Of a DNA stretch of 64,000 bases, positions 55,801 through 64,000 are shown one piece after another; the stretch's first letter is position 1; each line of letters starts with the position of its first letter. The notes beneath the pieces are model-generated. The model saw only the letters and a list, made by a program, of their open reading frames with translations. It ran no database searches and had not been told where the DNA came from. The stretch is from contig NC_083505.1 in the NCBI RefSeq assembly GCF_032362555.1, positions 9,849,501 to 9,913,500 on the forward strand. The letters run 5' to 3'. This stretch comes from Amyelois transitella (lineage: Eukaryota > Arthropoda > Insecta > Lepidoptera > Pyralidae). A program made the translations under genes and the position numbers.

Positions 55801-58800
55801 GTTAAGAATATAGACAGAATTTAGTTTTTTACTTACATCATCATCTTTTATAGTAGACCCACCGGCACCCGGACTTTGTCGATTAGATTCTACATCTTTG
55901 GTTCTGTAAGAAAAAGAAAAGTTTAAAAACTTATAACATTAACAAGGGCAAGGATTTAAATGTCGAATGTCTTTATTCATTTTTAAAAGATTACTTACGT
56001 GCTTGGACCCGACAGCACCATGAAATCTTTGTGGAAATAATGGACCTGCATGATAGTGATGATGAGAAATAGAGTTGGTGTCAGTAACTTTACAAACAGA
56101 TCTGCCGGGTCGTATGTGTCCAATCCCAAATCGTGTTGTCTGAAAATGGGTTAATTAATTAATGTAGTTATAAATATAATAACATTTTAAGTGTAAATCT
56201 CTCATTTTTGTTAATCGGAGTAAGGTACGTACGACAGGCGACTATAGCAACTGCCGAAATCGTCATATTAGTTCAACCTTAGATGACTTATAAGACCAAC
56301 CTAAGATGAGGTATTAAATATAGGGTCATTACTGATGAATTTCAATAATTTGTGGTAAATTGTAGGCTCACTGTTTTTGTTGAAAAATGTAATCAGAAAT
56401 ACTTACAATGTCTTGTTTATCAACAGGTAGTTCTCTATGATTGTAGAGAAGTTGTCGAATTGATAAACGTATATCAATATTAAATTTAACATAGAATATA
56501 TGATGAGTATTATCCAAAACAGGTACATCAGTTTTCGCCAGTAATACCAGCTTATCTGGAAGATGAAAATACCTATATATAGTTTATAATGATACAAAGG
56601 GTAGGTTAAAAAGCTATGTTAAGTGAAACTGCAATGTTATAACTATCGAAAAGAAATTACAATTAATATAATGACAGATGAAATTTAAACTGATAAAAGA
56701 AACCTGTTTACCTGGAACATGAGCATAAACACTAAGAACAGTAGCATATAGATTATTCTGAAAATCGTCATGCGATCGCCAGTGATGCCAATAACAAACA
56801 GCATTATCACGACCACGTAGATCCAGTAACGGGCGCAAAGACGACGTAAGGTCGTGCCCAGTACTCGTAGAAGACGGGAGTGGTGCTCGTCTTCGCGTTG
56901 TGCTTCCACTACTGGTAAAGAGAAATGAAAGAAGCATTAGCGATTTGGTGCTATTCTAATTTCAAACGTTTTAAAAATAATGCAGGTGGCCAGTATTTGG
57001 TACACTGTTTTTAATATAAAATAGAACAGATAGTAGTACATACTTTATAACAAAAAATATACTTACCAACCTTTTTTATAAACGTGTAAAAGACTGGCTT
57101 AAAATAAAGAAAATGATCTCTTGCATGAAATTAAAAATAAAGGATGTTATAGAACCAAAAATAGTGCACTTATATTGTAAATCGATGAGAAATAATTTCG
57201 ATGTAGACATTGTTGTTTAAATAATTAAATTGAAGTTTAATATAATATAATTCAAGTAGACTGATATTTAACTTATATTTTTCTATTGTAAAATGCAGAT
57301 ATAAAATAATAAAAATGTCATAATTTAGATTGCACATAATTATTTAAAAAGAAGGGGTCTGATGTTTAAGTTATCAGACTGTATTTTTTTATTTTGTGCA
57401 TAGTAAAAAAAAAAACTAATTTGAGAACGATCACAAAATTCAGCACTTATATATTTACCATTAGCCAGACCTGCAGCAGTCATTCGGTACAACACGTTAA
57501 TGAGGTAATTATTTTGAACGCGATCTAATACATAGTCGTACAATCTAGATATTAACGAACACATTTTAACACACAACAATAGCAAAACTTTTCGTGGAAC
57601 AGCGGATACTAACTCTCCGTAATATTTTTCTAAAAAATAAACGAAGAGAAATCAGACTATCGTTTCGAATGAATCACGTATTTACTACTCCTGCTATTAC
57701 TTATCACTGGAAGTTTGCATATTAGCAGCATATAAATGATGACACCACCATGGCCAAAAAAAAGAGAAGGATAGATGTACTGCATTCAAACCCGTTAGAT
57801 ATATTTAGTACTTAAATGATTCATATTATGTCTGAAATAATTTGAATATGTTCTTTAATAAATGCTGCATAATCTGTGGGCCACGTTAAAAAAAAACCAT
57901 GTTTGTATAATTTAAAACAAATTGAGGTGGGATTCGGAGTTATGATGCACTCGTTACATACATAATCAATATATATATTTCTAGGAATGAGAAAATGATT
58001 CCTCCGTCTGTTTCTCAGTCAATAAAAATTAAACCGCAGGGAGATTTTACAGAAATAGTACAAATTTTAATGGAGGCTATCGTATATTTAATGATTATAA
58101 AGCGATAGAAAGAAGATATAGGCTACAATTACCACTAGCCGCAGTAGACACGGTGAGTTGAAAGGGCGCGGCCATATCAGAGATGACGGTTGATTGCCGC
58201 CTTGAACGTATTTCCTGCACCCTTTGCCGGAGTGTCACCCAGAACATGCACGTGAATAGCGCCTTTATCAGCAAGGGCACGCAGGGCTCGCCGTCGGCTC
58301 GAGCCACACCTATTTGACGGAGGTTCACCTCCTAAAAAGTTTGAAAAGAATCATCATACTCTTGTCGTTTGTCCAGGCTACACCCTTCGTTTGGAGGAAT
58401 TATTCGCTTCGAATGTGCTAGTTAGAAGCTTCATACCAAATGTGTATTTAAAATCAGAAATAAGGTACCCAAATACGTTTAAAATGATACTCTGTTTCTT
58501 TTTAAATACCTTAAAGTTAATATTTCTAGTCTTGAATTAATTGTGTTAAACAATGTATCCATAAAATACCCACCGTTATATTACTAGGCAGCTCTGCTTC
58601 CGTTAGATCCATGCCGTAAATGTACTGCAAGATCAGCAACGCCATCGCGTAAAATACGAGTACGGGACTGGTCTTGAGCATGAAGGAGCGTTGATTCTGG
58701 CGCAACCAAACAATGTTGGCCCACATGAGGAAGACGAAGGTCAGCCACGAGTGGAACATTATGCTCCACGCCATCATTGTGATCGTAGTCGCTATGTACG

Positions 58801-61800
58801 ACGATCTAAAAAGAAAATAATGTTTTCATTGTTTACTTTTTTATGAAAAGTTCCATGGGAGCAAAAGAGTTGGCAAAGGTTGCAGTCGTTATAAAAACTT
58901 TTAAATCCTATATTTTGTAAATTAATTAAAGTTATACATCATTACCTGACTAGAACTTGAAAAAAGTCGATAATAGCTGATATGATGTCATCCAGTAAAG
59001 TTGGCTCGTCCATTTCAACCATCGTAGATTCTGAAATATTACATTTTATAAGTACCTCCAGTCATTACGATTGTCAAGGTTAAACTCCTAAACTGTTATT
59101 TATATTTTCGAGTTGAAACATTATACAGAAAAAAGAAACTGATATTATGTTACCGGAATTATCACCAAGAGGTAGAATAATAATAACGTGACGACCCCAT
59201 CGCCCCCTGGGTCACCTTCCCAGTGCAATCAGTCGCCGCAGGGCAGCTTGTGGCGAGCTGTTGGGGAGTAGCGACCCCACGGACCTGAGTGCTCCCAGGG
59301 GAGGCCCCTGTTCCTCGCCTCCGATCTTCCTTCGCCAAGGTCGGAGTGGAAACCGATGAGGGACAGGACCCCTACCTCTGGCTTGCCTTAACCGGCCGGT
59401 CAGAGTGGAGTCGCGAGAGCTATACGCTCGAAGGATGGAAGTGTAAAATGTCATAACGCCGGGGGTGCCTGACTGGATCACCATGATTTCACGCCTCGCA
59501 GTCTCACCTCTCGACATCCTTAGCCACCCACGCCGATGTTGCCCCTTTGTTGCTAATCATGGTGACTGATTTGAGGGGCCCATTTAGTGAGTGGCGAGTC
59601 ACCACCTGCCACATAATAGTCACGTATTCATGATTATGGCAGGTGTCTGAACTTCTCCAGCAATAGCCCAGTTAAAATCCATCCAAACGTCAACTCCATA
59701 AACCATAATCCTTTTCCCTTATTTTGTAATAGCTTCACCTCCTGCCGAGATCTGTTCATGGACATATCATCTATTGATATGCCCGGGAACGGGTTTTGGC
59801 AGGAGAACAACATAACATCAACTTCTCCAAAGGGCCTCTACGTGTTGGATTTATATCCCCACGCAAGCCTCTCAAAAATCCGGGGTGTATAGACCCGTGA
59901 AATCTAAGAGGAGAAACATAATAATAATAATAATATATCTTTATTTCACCATAAACAGAGTTAGGTAAATAAATATAAAAGGTAGGTTACAAAATGAATA
60001 TGGTGGGTTGACACCTGAACTAGGATAAATCCTGTATCTCAGGTTGCCAACCCTCCACCCCATATAATGGTCTTAATAACTAGGTAACATTATTTCTGAT
60101 CTTAATACAGTAATTATGATTATCATTTATTACAAAGCTTGGAGGGTAGCAGCACATTTGTTCATCAGTAAGTACCAGACATCGCATACACAAAGTGCGC
60201 AGCGCAAGTGACTTCTGGCGTATGGTACAAGTTATAAGCTGTTAGTTTTAACAAACATTTTCAATTTTTCTTTTAAGAAGTAGTAACTCAATTTACTACC
60301 GTTATTATTATTTGTCTTTGCAAAATTGACAAAGAGAAGAAAAAAAAATATATAAAAATAAATAAAAATTAAACCATACAGAACTATAAAAATATATAAT
60401 ATACATAATAATAAAACAGTGAGTATTCAAAAATTGAAATTTGCACTATCTAAATTAACTTGTAATCTTAAGTATGTTTTCCGTTTCAAGGTAGTCCAAT
60501 GCTATCAAGTTATTTTTCAATGACGTTTTTAGACTTTTTCTATTCATATTGAGAATTTTATTTAAATTATTGAAGTGTCTGTATAAGAAGGGACCAGTGA
60601 ATGAAGCTTGCCGTTGGGCGAATGCAGATTTGAATGAAGGCACATTGGTTCGTATTCTTCTTCTATGTTGATTTATTTGGGAGGGTACAATTGTTTTGTG
60701 ATGGCGGAGAACTGACTGAAGAATAAATAATTGTCTTACCGTAAGCATTTGAGATTCTTTGTACAGTGTATCTGTAGGGTATCTTCTGGGTTTGCGTAAC
60801 ATAACCTTAATAACAGCTCTTTGAGCTCTCTCTAACTCTAATAGGTGTGTTACAGCAGCTCCACCCCAAACAGGTATACAATAGGTTAAGAGGGATTGAA
60901 CAAGGGCAAGATAAATATTTTTAATTAAGTTAATGTCAGCAGATTCCCTAAGATTTTTGAAGAAAGAAGATCCAAGAATTTTTACCTTCGCCCATGACGA
61001 CCACGGAGCCGGTGGAGTCCTGGCGCAGAGGCCGCTGGGACATCCTCACGCTGGACCAACGCTTGCCGGGACTGCTTTGGGTGCGGTTCATCAGCTAAAT
61101 CACCATAATAGTAACATTAGAAGGCTTTACAATTTTTCAGGGATCAGGATAAATCAAAATAAGTAAATTTGGGGGCTATTCATGAACTTTAATAATAAGT
61201 TCTCCCCTTCTCTTCTTCCGGTTCCAATAAAATGGAAGGCATCTATTTATATACCAAATTATATTTGAATCAGATAACCTTAAGGCGCCCCCCGGGTTCC
61301 TCTCCAGACGTGAAGAGGTAACCAGGATTAACATTAGGATGAAGAACTAAACCATTAGAATATTAATGAAATGTAATAGCTTTAACTCTTGTGATCTATT
61401 ACAACACAAATTTAAGTCCAGCTAAAATAGTACTTCGCAAGTATATTTTTCACATTTGCTTTGAATTGGTTAATCAGCTTACTTAATACAATACTACCTG
61501 AATACGAAAAAACATGTAACATCGATTAGAAAACAAATACACAAAGACTTAGCGAGTAACAAATCATAGTGCACAACATTTAGAGAATTTAAACAACACT
61601 TATTAAAAAAACATAGGTATATAATCAGTGCAGAACATAGAGCAGCAGTGCCATCTCCCTTGCTCGGTATTTTCAGTCATATTGTGGGAATGATATGACA
61701 ATGAAAACTTAGCGTAAGAGTTTAATTAATAGCGATAAAGTTTTCCATTGTTTATTATGACAAACTAATCATCAAAAAGGGGGTTTGTAGATAGTCATAA

Positions 61801-63851
61801 ATAAAATTAAATCCCTATTGGATGATTATGGGACACTGTTATGTGCGATTGAACGTCCATGTGTTTAACAGAGAAGCAAAGCATTATTTTTTTAACGCAA
61901 TTATAAAATTAGTGTCAAAGAAATCCCGTCACCATTTGCCAAGCTATAAAAAACAATGAAATACCTACAGGAGTGGTCTCATCGGCGTTCCCGCTGAGTG
62001 CTTTTGAATTTATGTACTTAAATGCAACCTACAAAAGAATGAAAGCAGGTTGCAAACATAAAAAAATAAAAATTTTAATTTATTATGCATAAATCTTTGA
62101 AATTATTATAAAGTAAAAGAAGTGCATGTCAGATATTGGATATTTGAACACATGTTTGCCTAAAGTAAAAATATAAGTTTAGGTATTTATTCTACAAGAC
62201 GATTGTGAATCATAATCTAAATAGCATCTTAAAATAAACTGTTAAGTTCTTATTGTTACCACAAAATAGCTAGTGATTTGCACTCGATTATCCAACCTCT
62301 GATGATGATAAAAGAGTCAGGAATCAAATTATGTACAAACATGCAGTTAAAACTGTCAAGTCACAAGTAAGTCACAAATATGTTGATAAATACACCTTAG
62401 AATAATTCTAGAAATTACAAACGAGGTGCGTAATAATTTTCTAAAACTATACTAAAACTAATTTTAACTAATAAATGCTTTTTTCCTGCATTGCCTCCAA
62501 AACTACGGCCAAATCTATTTTTTTTTTAAATAATGAGCCTACCACAGGAATCAAAACAGCGAACGTCAAATACTAACAAAAAAGGTTTGAAAAAAGAACT
62601 ACACGTTTTGTATGTACATCGAAGGTGCGTGTGGCGGCTTACTCTTATCTTCTTAGTGGCTTTCATCCATTTTTCGCGGTTCTGACGGTAAGTGCTGCCT
62701 TGGAGGGAGACTCCACGGTACACAGACCCATTCTGCTTGCCCGCCTCTAAACCCGTCAGCGCGAGTTTTCTTTTCGGCTAACATCCCCGTTTGATAGCAT
62801 AGGAGATAAACATGTTCAGAAACTGCATGTTAGTTTGGTGACTAAATACTTATAAGTTCGACCTCGGAATCATTAAGACTCTAAAGATATTTGCGCTCGC
62901 TAGACTCTTCATTTATATTTTAAAAAATGAATAAATTTCATTTTATTGGCATAGCTAAAGGCAGTACTCAGTATAAAAAAAGCAAACTCCCAATCGAAAC
63001 TTAGTTTAACAAGCATTTTGCAAATATCGGGTTAGTCAAGAGAAACAAGTCAATTTTTTAACCACAATGCTATAACATTTTATTCCTACCTTTGGTTTGA
63101 GGAGTTCCCGGGTTTCAATCCCGAGCACAAAATATGTGAACAATATCACGAAGGGGCTTGCAAGTGTCGCCCACTTTTGGTCTTCTGACACTACGTACGA
63201 AAAATTGTGCGGATCTGTATCGTTGATGACAACCAGTTGGGTTAATCCAAAATATCTGAAATAAATCATATAATCATAAAGTCAGTTTCGACCTATTTAG
63301 ATGAAGACATTTTATTTCTTTAAATAAAAAAAATAATTGCCTGAAATATTTTTTGGTAGGTTTGGATTATACCATATTAGGGATTGTAAATATTACAACA
63401 CTAGTAGAGCTTCTTTTTGTATATTTAATAAAAGAAATTGTCACGGGGCATTTAACTAAGGAGCTATTCGGCCACACCATCATCGCAGACAGTAGGATCG
63501 AAGAATAGAATCGATCACCTTCAGCGGAATGGCTAATGATGGAATTAAGATTAAATATTCAAATTGTGACAGGGTCAGAAATAGTTTCAAATACAAATAC
63601 TTACCTAGCCATATTCATATCCGGCGGATAAAACTCTATAAGCCAATTGCACTGATAGACCAGTAACACCAGTACATGAACAGCCATGATGGCCATCAAA
63701 CATCTTCCGACGACCGCGAACCCTCGCGTTAGTGGCTGCCCTAACGCCCACGCTGTCGCCGCGCCCATGAATACCAGGAAATATATACCGGAGGTGACAC
63801 TGGGACGCATTATACCGGAGAACATTATTAGGAAGAGACACAGGTATTTCC
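30117..63851 (-). CDS. Piezo: Piezo mechanosensitive ion channel (5' end outside the window)
   Basis: Fifty-two exons placed by reading frame and splice sites join with consistent phases into 2,752 residues ending in a stop at 30117. Piezo forms a trimeric, cation-permeable, stretch-gated plasma-membrane channel. The protein has long arrays of membrane helices, the linker [15 protein letters not shown], the acidic [14 protein letters not shown] segment, the blade motif [20 protein letters not shown], the sequence [18 protein letters not shown], and the family signature PF-x2-E-x6-W as [12 protein letters not shown] in exon 43. The extracellular cap follows, then the pore helix and the C-terminal [15 protein letters not shown] and [19 protein letters not shown]. 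The first in-window exon begins mid-protein, so N-terminal exons lie past 64000. Exon coordinates are in the next entries. Confidence 0.97.
30660..30750 (+). repeat. Interspersed repeat fragment in Piezo intron
   Basis: Shares CCTTGATTGACTTTTA and TTTACTACTAGACCAGCATG-type words with about 13770-13850. Family unknown. Confidence 0.4.
31060..31195 (-). mobile_element. Decayed SINE-like element in Piezo intron
   Basis: Word order (AACAGTCAAGAGTCT, GTGGCTTATTAAAGTGACAG, CTTTCGCCTAAAAAAAGG, TTTTTAAGCCTTCCCCTTGATGACTTTTT) follows the SINE-like family read in the same sense as the copy at 12921, with heavy mutation. Confidence 0.45.
32080..35300 (-). mobile_element. Decayed DNA transposon inserted in Piezo intron 47
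   Basis: Broken open frames on the minus strand at 34311-34532 (Lys-rich), 33722-34014 (charged coil), 33220-33606 (Cys/His pairs such as CKICKNR) and 32804-33136 look like successive parts of one transposase-type protein. The last contains [20 protein letters not shown] and [18 protein letters not shown], a pattern I associate with a repetitive insect and fish transposase family whose superfamily I cannot name. The parts lie in different frames and are interrupted, so the copy is inactive. Short repeats like GGAAGGTAATG occur at the left (32111-32231, six copies) and right (35089-35099, 35281-35291), resembling subterminal repeats. Exact termini were not found. Confidence 0.55.
32235..32500 (-). 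mobile_element. RTE-like LINE fragment in Piezo intron
   Basis: The minus strand translates to [10 protein letters not shown]-type sequence and an upstream [18 protein letters not shown] piece, a common C-terminal region of RTE-like LINE polyproteins. It is short, frameshifted, and nested beside the repeat array of the DNA transposon. Confidence 0.6.
36016..36203. repeat. Tandem duplication of a 93-bp hairpin-containing unit beside Piezo exon 47
   Basis: 36016-36108 and 36111-36203 are identical with a 95-base offset. Each contains a palindrome, in the first copy arms 36040-36059 and 36067-36086 with a 7-base loop. The unit starts three bases upstream of the acceptor AG of exon 47, so the duplicated block includes its pyrimidine tract. 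Confidence 0.9.
36316..36378. repeat. Perfect 29-bp hairpin in Piezo intron 46
   Basis: Arms 36316-36344 and 36350-36378 are exact reverse complements separated by five bases. Confidence 0.92.
37138..37430 (-). mobile_element. RTE-like LINE 3' end in Piezo intron 44
   Basis: The minus strand encodes a clean C-terminus: [20 protein letters not shown], then [20 protein letters not shown] and stop, followed by GGGAAAGAGGCGTGATTT and a (TATG)n tail at 37138-37160. The 5' part is missing (truncation near 37430). Confidence 0.8.
37953..42675 (-). CDS. Piezo: Piezo exons 33-42 (last peripheral helices up to the anchor)
   Basis: Exons: 42531-42675, 42065-42181, 41643-41809, 41144-41308, 40885-41034, 39614-39790, 39282-39368, 38963-39110, 38425-38639, 37953-38111. 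Exons 33-35 hold [33 protein letters not shown] and [11 protein letters not shown], among the best-conserved Piezo stretches. Exons 36-38 are a cytoplasmic loop ending in a charged run ([18 protein letters not shown]). Exons 39-42 return to membrane helices and end with [20 protein letters not shown]. The intron after exon 35 begins with GC instead of GT (41642-41641); the frame supports it. Confidence 0.92.
39890..40620 (-). mobile_element. Decayed RTE-like LINE fragment in Piezo intron 37
   Basis: Pieces in order on the minus strand: [15 protein letters not shown] and [17 protein letters not shown], then in other frames [18 protein letters not shown] and a WKRLEEAF-like tail. These are the last part of a reverse-transcriptase LINE protein, with frameshifts. 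Confidence 0.7.
43153..48069 (-). CDS. Piezo: Piezo exons 26-32 (acidic linker and cytoplasmic regulatory segment)
   Basis: Exons: 47951-48069, 46867-46995, 45469-45592, 44952-45109, 44402-44487, 43569-43766, 43153-43185. They encode [14 protein letters not shown] then an acidic run ([10 protein letters not shown]), a Ser/Arg-rich stretch, another acidic loop ([17 protein letters not shown]), a helical membrane-adjacent segment ([20 protein letters not shown]), the [19 protein letters not shown] stretch and a long hydrophilic loop with [11 protein letters not shown]. The last exon is a 33-base micro-exon ([10 protein letters not shown]). Confidence 0.88.
44540..44715 (+). mobile_element. 5'-truncated SINE-like element in Piezo intron 29
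   Basis: Contains ACAAGCTTATAAACTTGGGA, CAACCTCAATTATGTCATTA, TCGTTCAGCTGAACGTGGCC and a GACGTGATTATAGTATGTATG tail, in the order of the SINE-like family; the GTGCCG head is absent. Confidence 0.65.
46305..46362. repeat. Perfect 18-bp hairpin in Piezo intron 27
   Basis: Arms 46305-46322 and 46345-46362 are exact reverse complements with a 22-base AT-rich loop. Confidence 0.85.
49804..50262 (-). CDS. Piezo: Piezo exon 25, possible cassette exon (153 codons)
   Basis: Exon 24 ends in phase 1 and exon 26 starts in phase 1; this 459-base segment keeps phase at both ends, so the gene reads with or without it. It encodes an acidic then proline-rich sequence with two RGFHTP repeats, [12 protein letters not shown] and IRRRHTL, ending NSHHT before a GTAACT donor. 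The acceptor (ACAAAG| at 50263-50264) lacks a good pyrimidine tract, which suggests regulated use. The reading frame is open for 199 codons around it. Border positions are less certain than for other exons. Confidence 0.6.
50541..56911 (-). CDS. Piezo: Piezo exons 10-24 (middle blade and start of the long linker)
   Basis: Exons: 56712-56911, 56407-56555, 55999-56139, 55837-55903, 55359-55633, 54871-55096, 54398-54577, 54046-54215, 53678-53804, 53251-53478, 52743-52981, 52299-52484, 51754-51943, 51096-51247, 50541-50704. Exon 10 has [20 protein letters not shown], a strongly conserved Piezo stretch. Exons 13-15 are a hydrophilic cytoplasmic loop of about 110 residues, including a tandem S-R-T repeat ([13 protein letters not shown]). 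Exons 23-24 hold the [16 protein letters not shown] and [11 protein letters not shown] region leading into a coiled coil. Confidence 0.92.
55171..55237. repeat. Long near-perfect hairpin in Piezo intron 14
   Basis: Core arms 55182-55203 and 55205-55226 are exact 22-base complements around one base; pairing continues outward with a few mismatches to 55171 and 55237. Confidence 0.9.
55260..55301. repeat. Perfect 42-bp spacer-free palindrome in Piezo intron 14
   Basis: Bases 55260-55280 are the exact reverse complement of 55281-55301 with no spacer. It lies 23 bases from the previous hairpin and 58 bases from the donor of exon 14. Confidence 0.92.
55632..55782. repeat. Tandem duplication across the Piezo exon 14 acceptor
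   Basis: 55632-55704 and 55710-55782 are nearly identical (offset 78 bases, a few substitutions). The block begins at the second base of exon 14, so the acceptor AG and its upstream tract exist twice on the minus strand. Confidence 0.85.
57459..63851 (-). CDS. Piezo: Piezo exons 1-9 of the window (N-terminal blade)
   Basis: Exons: 63605-63851, 63090-63255, 62643-62777, 61969-62028, 60986-61094, 58946-59030, 58574-58805, 58133-58331, 57459-57629 (numbering starts at the window edge). They encode membrane helices such as [19 protein letters not shown] and [20 protein letters not shown], broken by a basic cytoplasmic loop in exons 3-5 ([20 protein letters not shown]). Exon 5 donor GT at 60985-60984 sits against a LINE fragment. 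The exon 4 donor is read as CCT|GTAGGT; an alternative four bases later would break the frame. Confidence 0.9.
59150..59925. repeat. GC-rich repetitive block of unknown type in Piezo intron 5
   Basis: A stretch far richer in GC than its surroundings, without stops over 101 codons on the minus strand (59212-59517), ending CCGTGAAATCTAAGAGGAGAAAC just before the LINE tail. Its composition and position suggest a non-LTR element 5' region or other repeat rather than host sequence. I cannot assign it. Confidence 0.45.
59926..60983 (-). mobile_element. 5'-truncated CR1-like LINE in Piezo intron 5
   Basis: The minus strand encodes the end of a reverse-transcriptase protein: [40 protein letters not shown], and a C-terminal part through 60455, then an AT-rich 3' UTR, AATAAAGATAT and a (TAT)n tail at about 59922-59945. 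CIPVWGG and ERAQRAVIK are hallmarks of CR1/Jockey-type LINEs. Its 5' end lies within about ten bases of the Piezo exon 5 donor. Confidence 0.8.
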
Positions 63852-64000
63852 CTGGAACAAATGGGTTGGTTAAACTACTAGAGACAATCTAAAAGCATAA
63901 GCAGCGTATTGTTTTTTCTTTTATTTTTGTAGATATGCATCTATTGAACCCACAACACAAGCTAAGAGTTTAGTGTAGGCTGGTTAAGTACACTATTTTA

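Noticed and set aside
60455-60802. 115-codon minus-strand frame as a nested gene or Piezo exon
   Set aside because: It continues upstream into CIPVWGG and ERAQRAVIK motifs of a CR1/Jockey-type reverse transcriptase.

Overview
The window looks like nuclear DNA from a moth or butterfly. It is AT-rich, its genes are split by short introns with GT-AG borders, and it carries interspersed repeats whose sequence I associate with Lepidoptera: Helitron-like elements with A|TC...CTAG|T ends, a SINE-like family, and RTE- and CR1-type LINE fragments. I see nothing prokaryotic, no CRISPR array, no rRNA and no convincing tRNA. All family names below come from reading translations by eye; no database search was run.

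Layout, left to right. (1) 789-5988, minus: nine-exon gene for a 408-residue protein with a signal peptide, a single C2H2 zinc finger, a transmembrane helix and an acidic tail; I cannot name it. (2) 5989-9364: non-coding. (3) 9365-11350, plus: DUF229 (alkaline-phosphatase fold) type II membrane protein in one exon. (4) 11351-14147: non-coding with a SINE-like copy. (5) 14148-15447, plus: three-exon mitochondrial FAM210A homologue. (6) 15448-16900: SINE and LINE remnants. (7) 18513-22340, minus: six-exon jub (Ajuba/LIMD1/WTIP family, three LIM domains) with a probable 1.6-kb 3' UTR. (8) 22878-23048, minus: an intronless 56-codon ORF with its own poly(A) signal, a candidate undescribed small gene. 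(9) 23461-24650: Helitron-like, SINE-like and related elements. (10) 25021-28551, plus: intronless RNA polymerase II subunit RPB2. (11) 30117-63851, minus: more than half the window is one gene, the mechanosensitive channel Piezo. I placed 52 consecutive exons that join in frame and encode 2,752 residues up to the stop; the 5' exons lie beyond the right edge.

The genes are unrelated housekeeping or signalling genes and form no operon-like unit. Jub acts in Hippo and junction-tension signalling and Piezo in mechanotransduction, but nothing here shows that their proximity matters. Piezo and RpII140 converge tail to tail. Piezo introns hold most of the mobile DNA: a decayed DNA transposon, three RTE-like LINE fragments, a CR1-like LINE ending at an exon border, SINE remnants and several long, perfect hairpins.

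I found no clear new multi-gene system. The best leads are the 56-aa gene at 22878-23048, the zinc-finger protein predicted to enter the secretory pathway, a 153-codon proline-rich Piezo exon that keeps phase, a Piezo intron with a GC donor, the LINE abutting a Piezo splice donor, two head-to-tail Helitron-like copies that differ only by an 8-bp repeat unit, and a set of perfect hairpins including a 42-bp spacer-free palindrome.
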